Origin: an uncultured Methanoregula sp.
Lineage (GTDB): Archaea > Halobacteriota > Methanomicrobia > Methanomicrobiales > Methanospirillaceae
Reading direction: 5' to 3'
Assembly: GCF_963678795.1 (NCBI RefSeq)
Contig: NZ_OY787453.1
Coordinates: forward strand, 248,001-312,000
DNA: 64,000 nucleotides
The notes under the pieces are model-generated. The model saw only the letters and a program-made list of their open reading frames with translations, was not told the origin of the DNA and ran no database searches. Shown one piece after another: positions 34,527 through 45,100 of this stretch (the first letter of the stretch is position 1; the number at the start of each line of letters is the position of its first letter). Position numbers and translations under genes: made by a program.

Positions 34527-37500
34527 ATGACGACAAAAACGGGATATTTTTCCGGATGGCACCTGGCCGTCCTTGTACTGCTTCTGATGATGGTGATCGC
34601 GATTGTGCCAGCCATGGCCAGTTCTGCTTATGCCACGAGTGCCTGGCCGAAGTTCGGGTATGATCTCAACAACACCGGCCAGTCACCGTACGCCGGGCCT
34701 CAAACCGGTAACGTCAAATGGATCTACCAAACCGGAGGCGTCATAGGGTATGTCGGGTATTCAATAGGGGCTGACGGAACTATCTACACCGGGAGCAATG
34801 ACAAAAAATTCTATGCATTGAACCCTGACGGGACCGCGAAATGGAGTTACACCACCGGAAACCAACTTGTCGGCACACCGGCAATTGCAGCAGATGGGAC
34901 CATCTATGAGGGAAATTTAGACAAGAACCTCTATGCATTCAATCCCGACGGAACACTCAAGTGGACTTACGCAACCGGGGGGGCGGTAAGGGGATCACCG
35001 TCAATTGGATCCGACGGGACTATCTACGTGGGAAGTTTCGACAAGATCTTCTATGCAATTAATCCCGACGGAACACTCAAGTGGAAGTACACGGCCGGGA
35101 ATTACTTTTATTGGAATACACCGGTGATTGGACCCGACGGGACGATTTACATCGGGAATTTAGACTCTAAACTCTATGCATTCAATCCCGATGGAACCGT
35201 CAAATGGAGTTACACCACCGGAGCCAAGATACAAGGATCTGCTTCCATTGGATCGGATGGGACCATTTACGTAGGAAGTGACGATTTTAACATCTATGCA
35301 GTGAACCCAGACGGGACGTTGAAATGGAAATATACCACCGGAAGTACGGTAAGGGGATCGCCCTCAATTGCATCCGACGGGACCATCTACATCGGGAATA
35401 ATGGCGATAATAAGCTTTATGCAATAAAACCCGACGGCTCACTCAAGTGGAGTTACCCCGTCGGTGCCATACAAGGCAGCTCGCCGGCAATCGGATCCGA
35501 CGGGACCATTTATGTGGGATGTTCCGGCAACTCAGTTTTCTTCGCACTTAACCCCGACGGCTCACTCAAGTGGAGTTACACCTCCAGCCAAGGATATTCC
35601 AGTTCACCTACCATTGGATCTGACGGGACCCTCTATGTCGGCAATATTGCCGGAATTATTTACGCCTTCCACGACCCCGCCCCGGTCACTCCGGTCGCTG
35701 CCTTCACCGCGACCCCGCTGGCCGGCGCCGCCCCGCTTGCAGTGACCTTCACTGACGTCTCCACCAACACCCCGACCTCATGGGCCTGGGACTTCGGTGA
35801 CGGCAGCACGTCAACCGAGAAGAGCCCCACCCATACGTACAGCAATGCCGGTCTTTACACCGTCAACCTGACGGCAACGAACTCTGCCGGCAGCAACAGC
35901 CTCGTGAAATCGAATTTTGTCACGGCAACCGGCCTGCTGCCCGGCAACCGCCATATCTTTGTCAATGTCGCGAACGATGCGGGGGTAAAATATAACATAG
36001 ACGGTTCGGCTTTCAGCGGTCCCAACAACACGTATTACATCAAGGCCGATGGCGGGGGCTTAAACGAGCTCCATCTTACAAACGATCCATCCGTGGCGGC
36101 CGGCCAGGTGACGGCGAGCACCGCAAAGTCCGGCGCGTTCTACTTCTCGAATACCGGCGGGAGGGGATTTGACAACGATATCATCCTGATGGTCTCCGTG
36201 AAAGGGCCCATCCCCGATGATTTCGCGGTCCGCATAAAATCGAGCGGGTACAACTGGACCGCGGCTACACCCGGTTCCTACAACCCGAGTGCCCCGACCG
36301 ACTACTACTATGTACCCGGGGCCATCGACGAGACGTTTACCAAGGCGGATTTCATCTACGGGCCACATGTCTATAAACCCGGGCCGGGAACGCTGGGTTC
36401 CTGGTCGCTGCCCCTCTATTACGGGCAGGACACCGCAGATTCCTCGACAGCTGAATATCTCATGTTCGTGGATCTCAAAGCCGGGAACCTGTATCCCACC
36501 AAGTTCACCGGTGCAACCCTGACCGATGGCGGGGATGTGAAGGTTGAATACAGTTTCACCAACCTGACCTCCATGGCGGCATTCAACGGCTATGGCTGGT
36601 GCACGGCCTCGAACCAGGGGCAGGGTATCACGTGGACGCACCCGACTTCGGGGTCCACTGCAAGCGGATACACGGTAACACCTGTCGCGGTAACTGCTCC
36701 GGTCGCTGCCTTCAGCGCAAGTACCACTTCCGGCACTGCACCCCTTGCGGTCCAGTTCAACGATACGTCGTCCAACACCCCGGCATCGTGGGCCTGGGAC
36801 TTCGGTGACGGCAGCACGTCCACCGTGCAGAACGCTACGCACACGTACACAACCGCCGGCACCTACACGGTGAACCTGACGGCAACGAACGCGGGCGGCA
36901 GCAATCTGGTAACGAAGACGAGCTACATCACGGTAAGCGGCGGGTCATCTGCCGGTTCGAATCCGTTCCAGACCGTAGCCAAAGGCGAGCAGGTCTTCAT
37001 CGGTGAGTCCGGGCTGAACATCACCGGGGTGGCACCGACCGGCACCGTCCTCTCGTGGTATGCCTCCGGTGCAACAGTTGGCGGTACCCCGACAAATACC
37101 ATCACCATTGCCGACAGCAGCAACTTCGCTGTCTCCCAGGCGCAGTTCGCCGGCTATACCGGCACGTGGTATGTTGGTAACCCGCCGGCCAGTGGGAGCG
37201 ATGTCGCCTTCACGGTCGTTGACCCCACTATTGCGGTCTCGGTCTGGGATATCGACCAGAACAAGGACGTGAGCGGGACAACGGTGCCTGCCGGTGACCG
37301 GCTGATCTTCAGGATAGACACGAATGCGTACCCGGTTACTTCCCGGTCTTTCGTCAGCTCCTCCAACGGGTACATAGGGATCAACCTTACCAGTGAGAAG
37401 GGGGACCGGTTCACGGAAGTGTACAACAAGTCCCCTGCCGATGGCACCAGCAAATCCTTTGATCTCACCAAAAAGTTCTCGGTGAACAGTAATCCCTGGT

Positions 37501-39170
37501 ACTGGGGAAACACTCTTGAAAAGTACTGGAACACCTCTGCACTGGAGAGCGGTGCCCGGATGTACCCTGACGGGAACTATTCGGTCGGTGTCCGGCTCTT
37601 CCTCAACAATATCACGGATAATTACAAGGACAACGGTGCGGATTACCGGGGAAAAACGTACCAGGTAGCATCCGTTACGATCGGACCGGCAGTAACCGCC
37701 CCGGTCGCAGATTTCATTGCTGATACGAGATCAGGTACCGCACCCCTGACCGTCCAGTTCACGGACCTCTCCACAAACTCCCCGACCACCGGGATCTGGG
37801 ACTTCGGCGATGGCAGTGCGGTTAATGCGACTGCCAAGAATCCGGTCCATACCTACGCGAACGCAGGTACCTACACCGTCAACCTTTCCGTTTCGAATGC
37901 GGCGGGCAGCAACAGCAGCATGAAGAGCGGGTACATCACGGTCTCATCAGCGCCAGGTGTTCCGGTTGCGCCGGTTGCCGCGTTCACCGCGAGTACCACT
38001 GCCGGGACTGCACCCCTTGCGGTAACCTTCAATGATACCTCAGTTAACACCCCGACCAGCTGGCTCTGGAACTTCGGTGACGGCAGCACGTCCACCGTGC
38101 AGAACGCTACGCATACGTACACAACCTCCGGGACCTATGCGGTCACCCTGACGGCAACGAATGCGGCGGGTGGCAACTCGACGGTGAAGACGAATTACAT
38201 CACGGTCAAGGGTGCCGGCGGTGTCCTCCCGGGATACAACAACATCTTCGTCGGGGTGGCAAATGATGCCGGGGCCCGGTACAATACGTTCAGTAACAAT
38301 ACCTACAACATCCGGTTCGAAGGGGTCGACCGGGGCCTCAATGCCCTGCACATCTCTACCGATCCCACCGTGAACTTCGGGCAGGTAACCTCAACCTCCT
38401 CCACGTCAGGTTCCTTCTATGCCACCGACTCGGGCGGGAAGGGGTACGAGGACGAGGTCCTCCTGATGGTTGCCGTGAACGGGACGATCCCCGATGACTT
38501 CCGCCTGCAGATCACGTCCGACGGGTACACCTGGACCCCGAATACCCTGAGCAACACGGCCCCGGACCTGAGCACCGTGACTTACCAGAAGGTCGCGCTC
38601 AACGAGACCTTTACGAAGGCGGACTTCATCTACGGGCCCCAGACCTGGAAGCCGACCGGGAACGAAGTGGATTACCCGGTCTTCTATGGCCAGAACCTGT
38701 CCGATACCAGCAACACGTTCAGGCTGATGTTTATCGACCTCAACTCCGGTGTGCTGCGTCCCAATACCGCCCTTATGAACAATGGTGCAGTCCGGATCAA
38801 TTACACGATCCAGAACCCGGGCCCGTTGACGGCCTTCAATGTCTATTCGTACTGCAAGTACTCCAATAACGGCAACGAGATGGTTGCCTGGGGCAACGCC
38901 CTCGTGGATCCAAAGGCAGTGAGCGGGTACTCCGTGTATCGTGTAGCAGTCCTCCCGCTTCCCGGATTATCCTCATCTCCAACCGATCTGAATAATGACG
39001 GGCTCTACGAGGACCTGAACGGGAACGCAGGGCTGGACTTCAACGATGTCCAGCTCTTCTTCCGCCAGATGGACTGGATCGCAGCCAACGAACCGGTCGC
39101 GATGTTTGATTTCAACCATAACGGCGGGATCGATTTCAACGATATCCAGTTACTCTTCAGGGGGATCTGA
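34527..39170 (+). CDS. Giant surface protein: propeller, PKD, R domains, DUF3821-like domain, C-terminal dockerin
   Basis: This 1547-residue exported protein has a signal peptide and a beta-propeller of about eight 40-residue blades (GTIYVGS..KLYALNPDGTLKW pattern; bases 34640-35680). Then come PKD (35683-35930), R domain (35940-36690), PKD (36690-36945), a DUF3821-like S-layer-type domain (36955-37680), two PKD (37690-38210), a second R domain (38220-38950) and a dockerin-like module (38985-39167). The dockerin has two calcium loops, DLNGNAGLDFND and DFNHNGGIDFND, each followed by a QLFFRQM/QLLFRGI helix. There is no membrane anchor, so it may be held by the cohesin of the next gene, which starts 2 bases after its stop. 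The Met at 34485 is an alternative start. Confidence 0.88.
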   Translation: MTTKTGYFSGWHLAVLVLLLMMVIAIVPAMASSAYATSAWPKFGYDLNNTGQSPYAGPQTGNVKWIYQTGGVIGYVGYSIGADGTIYTGSNDKKFYALNPDGTAKWSYTTGNQLVGTPAIAADGTIYEGNLDKNLYAFNPDGTLKWTYATGGAVRGSPSIGSDGTIYVGSFDKIFYAINPDGTLKWKYTAGNYFYWNTPVIGPDGTIYIGNLDSKLYAFNPDGTVKWSYTTGAKIQGSASIGSDGTIYVGSDDFNIYAVNPDGTLKWKYTTGSTVRGSPSIASDGTIYIGNNGDNKLYAIKPDGSLKWSYPVGAIQGSSPAIGSDGTIYVGCSGNSVFFALNPDGSLKWSYTSSQGYSSSPTIGSDGTLYVGNIAGIIYAFHDPAPVTPVAAFTATPLAGAAPLAVTFTDVSTNTPTSWAWDFGDGSTSTEKSPTHTYSNAGLYTVNLTATNSAGSNSLVKSNFVTATGLLPGNRHIFVNVANDAGVKYNIDGSAFSGPNNTYYIKADGGGLNELHLTNDPSVAAGQVTASTAKSGAFYFSNTGGRGFDNDIILMVSVKGPIPDDFAVRIKSSGYNWTAATPGSYNPSAPTDYYYVPGAIDETFTKADFIYGPHVYKPGPGTLGSWSLPLYYGQDTADSSTAEYLMFVDLKAGNLYPTKFTGATLTDGGDVKVEYSFTNLTSMAAFNGYGWCTASNQGQGITWTHPTSGSTASGYTVTPVAVTAPVAAFSASTTSGTAPLAVQFNDTSSNTPASWAWDFGDGSTSTVQNATHTYTTAGTYTVNLTATNAGGSNLVTKTSYITVSGGSSAGSNPFQTVAKGEQVFIGESGLNITGVAPTGTVLSWYASGATVGGTPTNTITIADSSNFAVSQAQFAGYTGTWYVGNPPASGSDVAFTVVDPTIAVSVWDIDQNKDVSGTTVPAGDRLIFRIDTNAYPVTSRSFVSSSNGYIGINLTSEKGDRFTEVYNKSPADGTSKSFDLTKKFSVNSNPWYWGNTLEKYWNTSALESGARMYPDGNYSVGVRLFLNNITDNYKDNGADYRGKTYQVASVTIGPAVTAPVADFIADTRSGTAPLTVQFTDLSTNSPTTGIWDFGDGSAVNATAKNPVHTYANAGTYTVNLSVSNAAGSNSSMKSGYITVSSAPGVPVAPVAAFTASTTAGTAPLAVTFNDTSVNTPTSWLWNFGDGSTSTVQNATHTYTTSGTYAVTLTATNAAGGNSTVKTNYITVKGAGGVLPGYNNIFVGVANDAGARYNTFSNNTYNIRFEGVDRGLNALHISTDPTVNFGQVTSTSSTSGSFYATDSGGKGYEDEVLLMVAVNGTIPDDFRLQITSDGYTWTPNTLSNTAPDLSTVTYQKVALNETFTKADFIYGPQTWKPTGNEVDYPVFYGQNLSDTSNTFRLMFIDLNSGVLRPNTALMNNGAVRINYTIQNPGPLTAFNVYSYCKYSNNGNEMVAWGNALVDPKAVSGYSVYRVAVLPLPGLSSSPTDLNNDGLYEDLNGNAGLDFNDVQLFFRQMDWIAANEPVAMFDFNHNGGIDFNDIQLLFRGI

Positions 39171-39172
39171 CC

Positions 39173-42100
39173 ATGAAACAAATGAATTTTATTTTAATAA
39201 CCTTCATCATCGGGGTATTATTCTTAACCGGCGCAGTTTCTGCGGCACAGCAGGTAACTATCAGTAACGTAGCGCTGAACCCCGACGGTACCGGCACCGC
39301 AACCGTTGTGATGAACAGTGCACCGACCGGCCTGGCCGGGTTCAAACTGAACCTCAGCATCACGGATCCAAAGGTCGCTGACAACATCACCCTCGTGACC
39401 TATCCTTCCGGGTTCGGCCAGTACGATACGAAAGGGTCTGCCTGGTCAGGTGCCGTCTATACCAACAATGTCGATACCCTGACCCGGGGGGGATTTTCCA
39501 GCGGGTACGTCAAGGCAATGGATCTTTCGGGGTCATCGTTCCCCGACGGGTCAACCAATATCCTGCTCGCTACCGTGACATTGCACGGTCTTTCGGCAGG
39601 GTCGACTACCCTTCACGGGAATCTCCTGTCGTTGAGTGACAACTACGGTACCAATTATATCCCTACCACAACGGTAACTGACGGGACGGTCACCGTCACT
39701 GGAGCGACCACTGCCCCGGTCGCCGCCTTCACCGCAAGTACCACGTCCGGTACTGCACCCCTTGCGGTCCAGTTCAACGATACGTCATCCAACACCCCGA
39801 CCTCGTGGGCCTGGGATTTCAACAACGACGGCACCGTTGACGCAACCACGCAGAACGCGACCTACACGTATACCACTGCCGGGACCTACTCGGTCAACCT
39901 GACGGCAACGAACTCTGCGGGAAGCAACTCGGCGCTGAAGACGAGTTACATCACGGCCAGTGCAGCACCCGTCCTTCCCCCGGTCGTGAACTTCGATGGC
40001 ACGAACCGGACCGGCGATGCCCCGCTCCTCGTGCATTTCACCGACCAGTCGACCAACACGCCGACTGCCTGGGCCTGGGACTTCCAGAATGACGGTGTCA
40101 TCGACAGCACCGTGCAGAACGCGAGCTTCATGTACACGATCCCGGGCACCTACCAGGTCAACCTCACCGCTTCGAACGCCGGGGGAAGCGCCTACCGGCT
40201 GAAAGGGAACTATATCACCGTGAGCGGCGAGAACCCGAATCTCCCGGGCACCGACTTTACGGGCAGTGTCCGGTCGGGGTATGCACCCCTGACGGTGCAG
40301 TTCAATGATACCTCGACCAATTCCCCGACCTCGTGGACCTGGGACTTCCAGAACGACGGTGTTATCGACAGCACCGTGCAGAACGCAAGCTTCACGTACA
40401 CGACCACGGGGACATTCCAGGTCAACCTCACCGCCACCAATGCTGCGGGCAGCAAGAGCCGGCTGAAGGCGAATTACATCACGGTAACCGAAGCACCGGT
40501 TTCGATACCGGTTGCAGCCTTCTCCGCGAGCGCAACCTCCGGCACCGTACCGTTCGCGGTCCAGTTCAACGATACGTCGTCCAACATGCCGACCGCATGG
40601 CTCTGGGACTTCGGTGACGGCAGCACGTCCACCGTCCAGAACGCAACGCACACGTTCACCACCGCCGGGACGTACACGGTCAACCTGACGGTGACAAATG
40701 CCGGCGGGAGCAACAGCAAGACGGCGACCATCACGGTCACGACCGCAGGATCACCCTATGCCAATAGTGCCTGGCCGAAGTTCCAGATGAACAATAATGA
40801 TACTGGCCAGTCACCCTATGCCGGCCCGCAGTCGAATGCCATCACATGGAGTTACACCACCGGAGGCTATATCTATGGCGCATCAGTGATTGGATCGGAC
40901 GGGACGATCTATGTCGGAAGTTATGATGGCAAACTCTATGCATTGAATCACGATGGGACCCTCAAATGGAATTACACCACCGGGGCCAGGATATATGGCG
41001 CATCAGCGATTGCATCGGACGGAACCATCTATATCGGAAGCTACGATAAAAATCTCTACGCAATCAACCCGGACGGGACCCTCAAATGGAGTTACACCAC
41101 CGGGGCCTACATCTACGGCTCGCCGGCCATCGGAACCGACGGGACCATCTATGTGGGAAGCGGCGATAAAAAACTCTACGCACTCAACCCGGACGGGACC
41201 CTCAAATGGAGTTACACCACCGGGAACTATATCTATGGCGCACCAGCGATTGCATCGGACGGGACTGTTTACATCGGAAGTTATGACAAAAAAATCTATG
41301 CGATAAACCCCGATGGGACCCTCAAATGGAGTTATACCGCCGGGAATTATTTCTACTATGGGGCACCGGCCATTGGATCAGATGGGACTATTTATATCGG
41401 AAGCTACGATAAAAAACTCTACGCACTCAACCCGGACGGGACCCTAAAATGGAGTTACACCACCGGAGGCTATATCTATGGCGCACCAGCGATTGCATCG
41501 GACGGGACTGTTTACATCGGAAGTTATGATGGCAATCTCTCTGCACTTAACACCGACGGCACCCTCAAATGGAACTACATTACAGGAGGATCTTTCCGGG
41601 GTTCACCGGCGATCGGATCTGACGGAACCATTTATATTGGCAATTACAATAAAAACATGTATGCAATCAAGCCTGACGGGACCCTCAAATGGAGTTATAC
41701 CGCCGGGAGTTATTTCTACTACACGGCACCGGCAATTGGATCAGACGGGACTGTTTACATCGGAAATTATGACAAGAAACTCTATGCCTTCCGTGATCCT
41801 GACACTCCCCCGGCTGTAAATTTCACCACTAACGTCCAGACAGGAGTTGCCCCGACAACCATTACCTTCACCGATCAGTCGACCAATTCTCCATTCTCGT
41901 GGACGTGGGATTTCGGCGACGGCAATATCTCGACTAGCCAGAACCCGGTACACACCTACCTCTCGGCCGGCACCTACACGGTCACCCTGACGGCGACAAA
42001 TCTCCGCGGATCGGGCACCGAGACCAAGACCGGGGACATCACCATAACGTCAACTATTGTTCCGGTCGCGAATTTCACCGCGAGCGTCAGGGCCGCTGGC

Positions 42101-45100
42101 CTGCGTTTCGTCAAGTTCACCGAAACCTCAACGGAACGCCCGACTTCGTGGGCGTGGGAATTCGGTGACGGCAGCACCTCGATCGTACAGAACCCGACGC
42201 ATTCCTACACTGCTGCAGGAACATACACGGCGAAACTTACGGCAACGAATGGAGCGGGCAGCAATTCTGTGGAGAAGACCGTCACGGTGACGGACCCCAT
42301 TGACGGGCCGGGAAAAGCGGCGTGGCCGAAATTCCAACAAACAAATAAAAATGTCGCCCAGTCACCCTACATCGGACCTCAGACAAATACCCTTCTCTGG
42401 ACTTTCCCGACAGGAGCGGCGATAAAAGGCAGCCCTGCGATCGGAGCGGACGGGACCGTCTATATCGGGAGCCAGGATGCAAAATTATACGCTCTGAATA
42501 AGGATGGTTCGCAGAAATGGGTTTATACCGCAGGAGGAACGATACTGGGTACTCCTGCAATAGGTTATGATGGCACGATTTATTTCGGGGGTGCAAATAT
42601 ATTATATGCACTAAATCCTGATGGAAGCCTGAAATGGAGTTATACTGCATATAACACGATCAGTTATTCACCCGCAATCGGAACCGACGGGACCATCTAT
42701 TTCACCGGAGGAAACACGTTCTATGCGATTACTGACAACGGGGCGACTCCAACAGAAAAATGGACTGTTGGTACAGGGAGCAACCAAGCATCATCCCCGG
42801 CAATCGGAGATGATGGTTCAGTCTACTTTGGGGGTAGCACCTATTTATACAAGTTCACTTCTGACGGAAGTCAGAAATGGAGATACCAGCCGCCAAGTGG
42901 GATGGGTATAACCACTCCTACCATTGGAAATGATGGGACCATCTATCTCACCTCAGGCTCCTATTTCATTGCTTTGACTGATAACGGAGACAGTTACACC
43001 GTGAAATGGAGCCCGACACTTTCGGGTACGAATTTACCAGAATCCATCGGCCTTGGCTCCGATGGTACGCTGTATGTAGCGAAAGCGGGCACCCTTTATG
43101 CATTCACTGACAATGGCGCCAGTTATACTCAAAAATGGGCTTTCAGTGCATCCACTTTCAAGACTTCTCCCGCGATTGGTGCAGATGGGACTATTTACAT
43201 CGGAAGCGACGACTACAACGTTTATGCCATCAAGCCTGACGGGACTCAGAAATGGGTGTATCCAACCGGTAATGCAGTGCAAAGCGGCTTTGCTTTCGGT
43301 CCTGATGGAACCCTCTATGTCGGCGGTACCGATGGCAAACTCTACGCCTTCCACGACCCAACAGCCGCCCCGGTCGCTGCCTTCAGCGCTACACCGCTGA
43401 CCGGCAGCGCACCGCTGGCAGTCCAGTTCAATGACACGTCTTCCAACTCCCCGATCTCGTGGGCCTGGGACTTCCAGAATGACGGAATCATCGACAGCAC
43501 CGTGCAGAACGCGACCTTCACCTACACATCGGCCGGAACCTACACCGTCAACCTGACGGCCACCAACTCAGCCGGCAGCAACTCGCTGGTGAAGACGAAT
43601 TACATCACCGTTTCCTCAGGAGCTGCAGCACCGGTCGCGGCGTTCAGCGCGAACGCAACAACCGGAACGGTCCCGGTCACCATCCTGTTCACGGATACAT
43701 CCACCAACTCCCCGACCGCATGGCTCTGGGACTTCGGTGACGGCAGCACGTCAACGGTCCAGAACGCTACGCACACGTTCACCACCGCCGGGATGTACGC
43801 GGTTAACCTCACGGCAACGAATTCAGCGGGAAGCAGCAGCCAGAAGATCGCGGATTACATCACGGCCAGTGCAGCACCCGTCCTTCCCCCGGTCGTGAAC
43901 TTCGATGGCACGAACCGGACCGGCGATGCCCCGCTCCTCGTGCATTTCACCGACCAGTCGACCAACACGCCGACTGCCTGGGCCTGGGACTTCCAGAATG
44001 ACGGTGTCATCGACAGCACCGTGCAGAACGCGAGCTTCACATACACGATCCCGGGCACCTACCAGGTCAACCTGACCGCCTCGAACGCCGGGGGAAGCGC
44101 CTTCCGGCTGAAAGGGAACTACATCACCGTGAGCGGCGAGAACCCGAACCTCCCGGGCACCGACTTTACGGGCAGTGTCCGGTCGGGCTACGCACCCCTG
44201 ACGGTGCAGTTCAATGATACCTCGTCCAACAACCCGACGTCGTGGGCCTGGGACTTCCAGAACGACGGTGTTATCGACAGCACCGTGCAGAACGCGAGCT
44301 TCACGTACACGACCACGGGAACATTCCAGGTCAACCTGACCGCCACCAATGCCGCGGGCAGCAAGAGCCGGCTGAAGGCGAATTACATCACGGTAACCGC
44401 AGCACCGGTTTCGATACCGGTTGCAGCCTTCTCCGCGAGCGCAACCTCCGGCACCGCCCCGCTGGCGGTCCAGTTCAATGACACGTCGTCCAACACCCCG
44501 ACCGCATGGCTCTGGGACTTCGGTGACGGCAGCACATCCACCGTGCAGAACGCTACGCACACGTTCACCACCGCCGGGACGTACGCGGTCAACCTGACGG
44601 CAACGAACGCAGCGGGAAGCAACTCGCAGTTGAAATCGGCTTACATTACGATCACAGCACCGGTAACAGCACCGGTAGCATCGTTTAACGGAGCGCCGAG
44701 AACCAGCGGAGCCGTGCCCCTGACCGTCCGCTTCAGCGATAATACGACCGTGGGGTCGCCGACATCATGGTACTGGGAGTTCGGTGACGGCATGACCTCC
44801 ACCGAACAGAACCCGACGCACACGTATACCGCGGTCGGCACCTATACGGTCAACCTGACGGCCACCGGTGCAGGCGGGTCAACTACCAGTACAAAACCCG
44901 GGTACATTGCGCTCCTGACACCCCAGCCTATTCCCAGTTACAGTGCCATCAACCTCTACGTAGCCAATGACAAAGGGGTGTATTATGATGAGCCGAACGG
45001 GGTCCAGAGTTCGGGAACGTACATCTACAAACCCAACACGTATTATCTTGCCATGTTCGGGGGACTGAACTCCCAGCATATAACAGCGGATCCCTCCGCT

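Noticed and set aside
36060..36842. Long minus-strand frame opposite the dockerin protein (similar ones at 39785-40651, 43823-44560 and 46250-46708)
   Set aside because: These mirror the repeated PKD codons on the plus strand, share low-complexity Gly/Arg/Val content and recur wherever PKD repeats occur.
40861..43365. Regular repeats that could suggest a CRISPR array
   Set aside because: They are in-frame 40-codon propeller blades without unique spacers of constant size.
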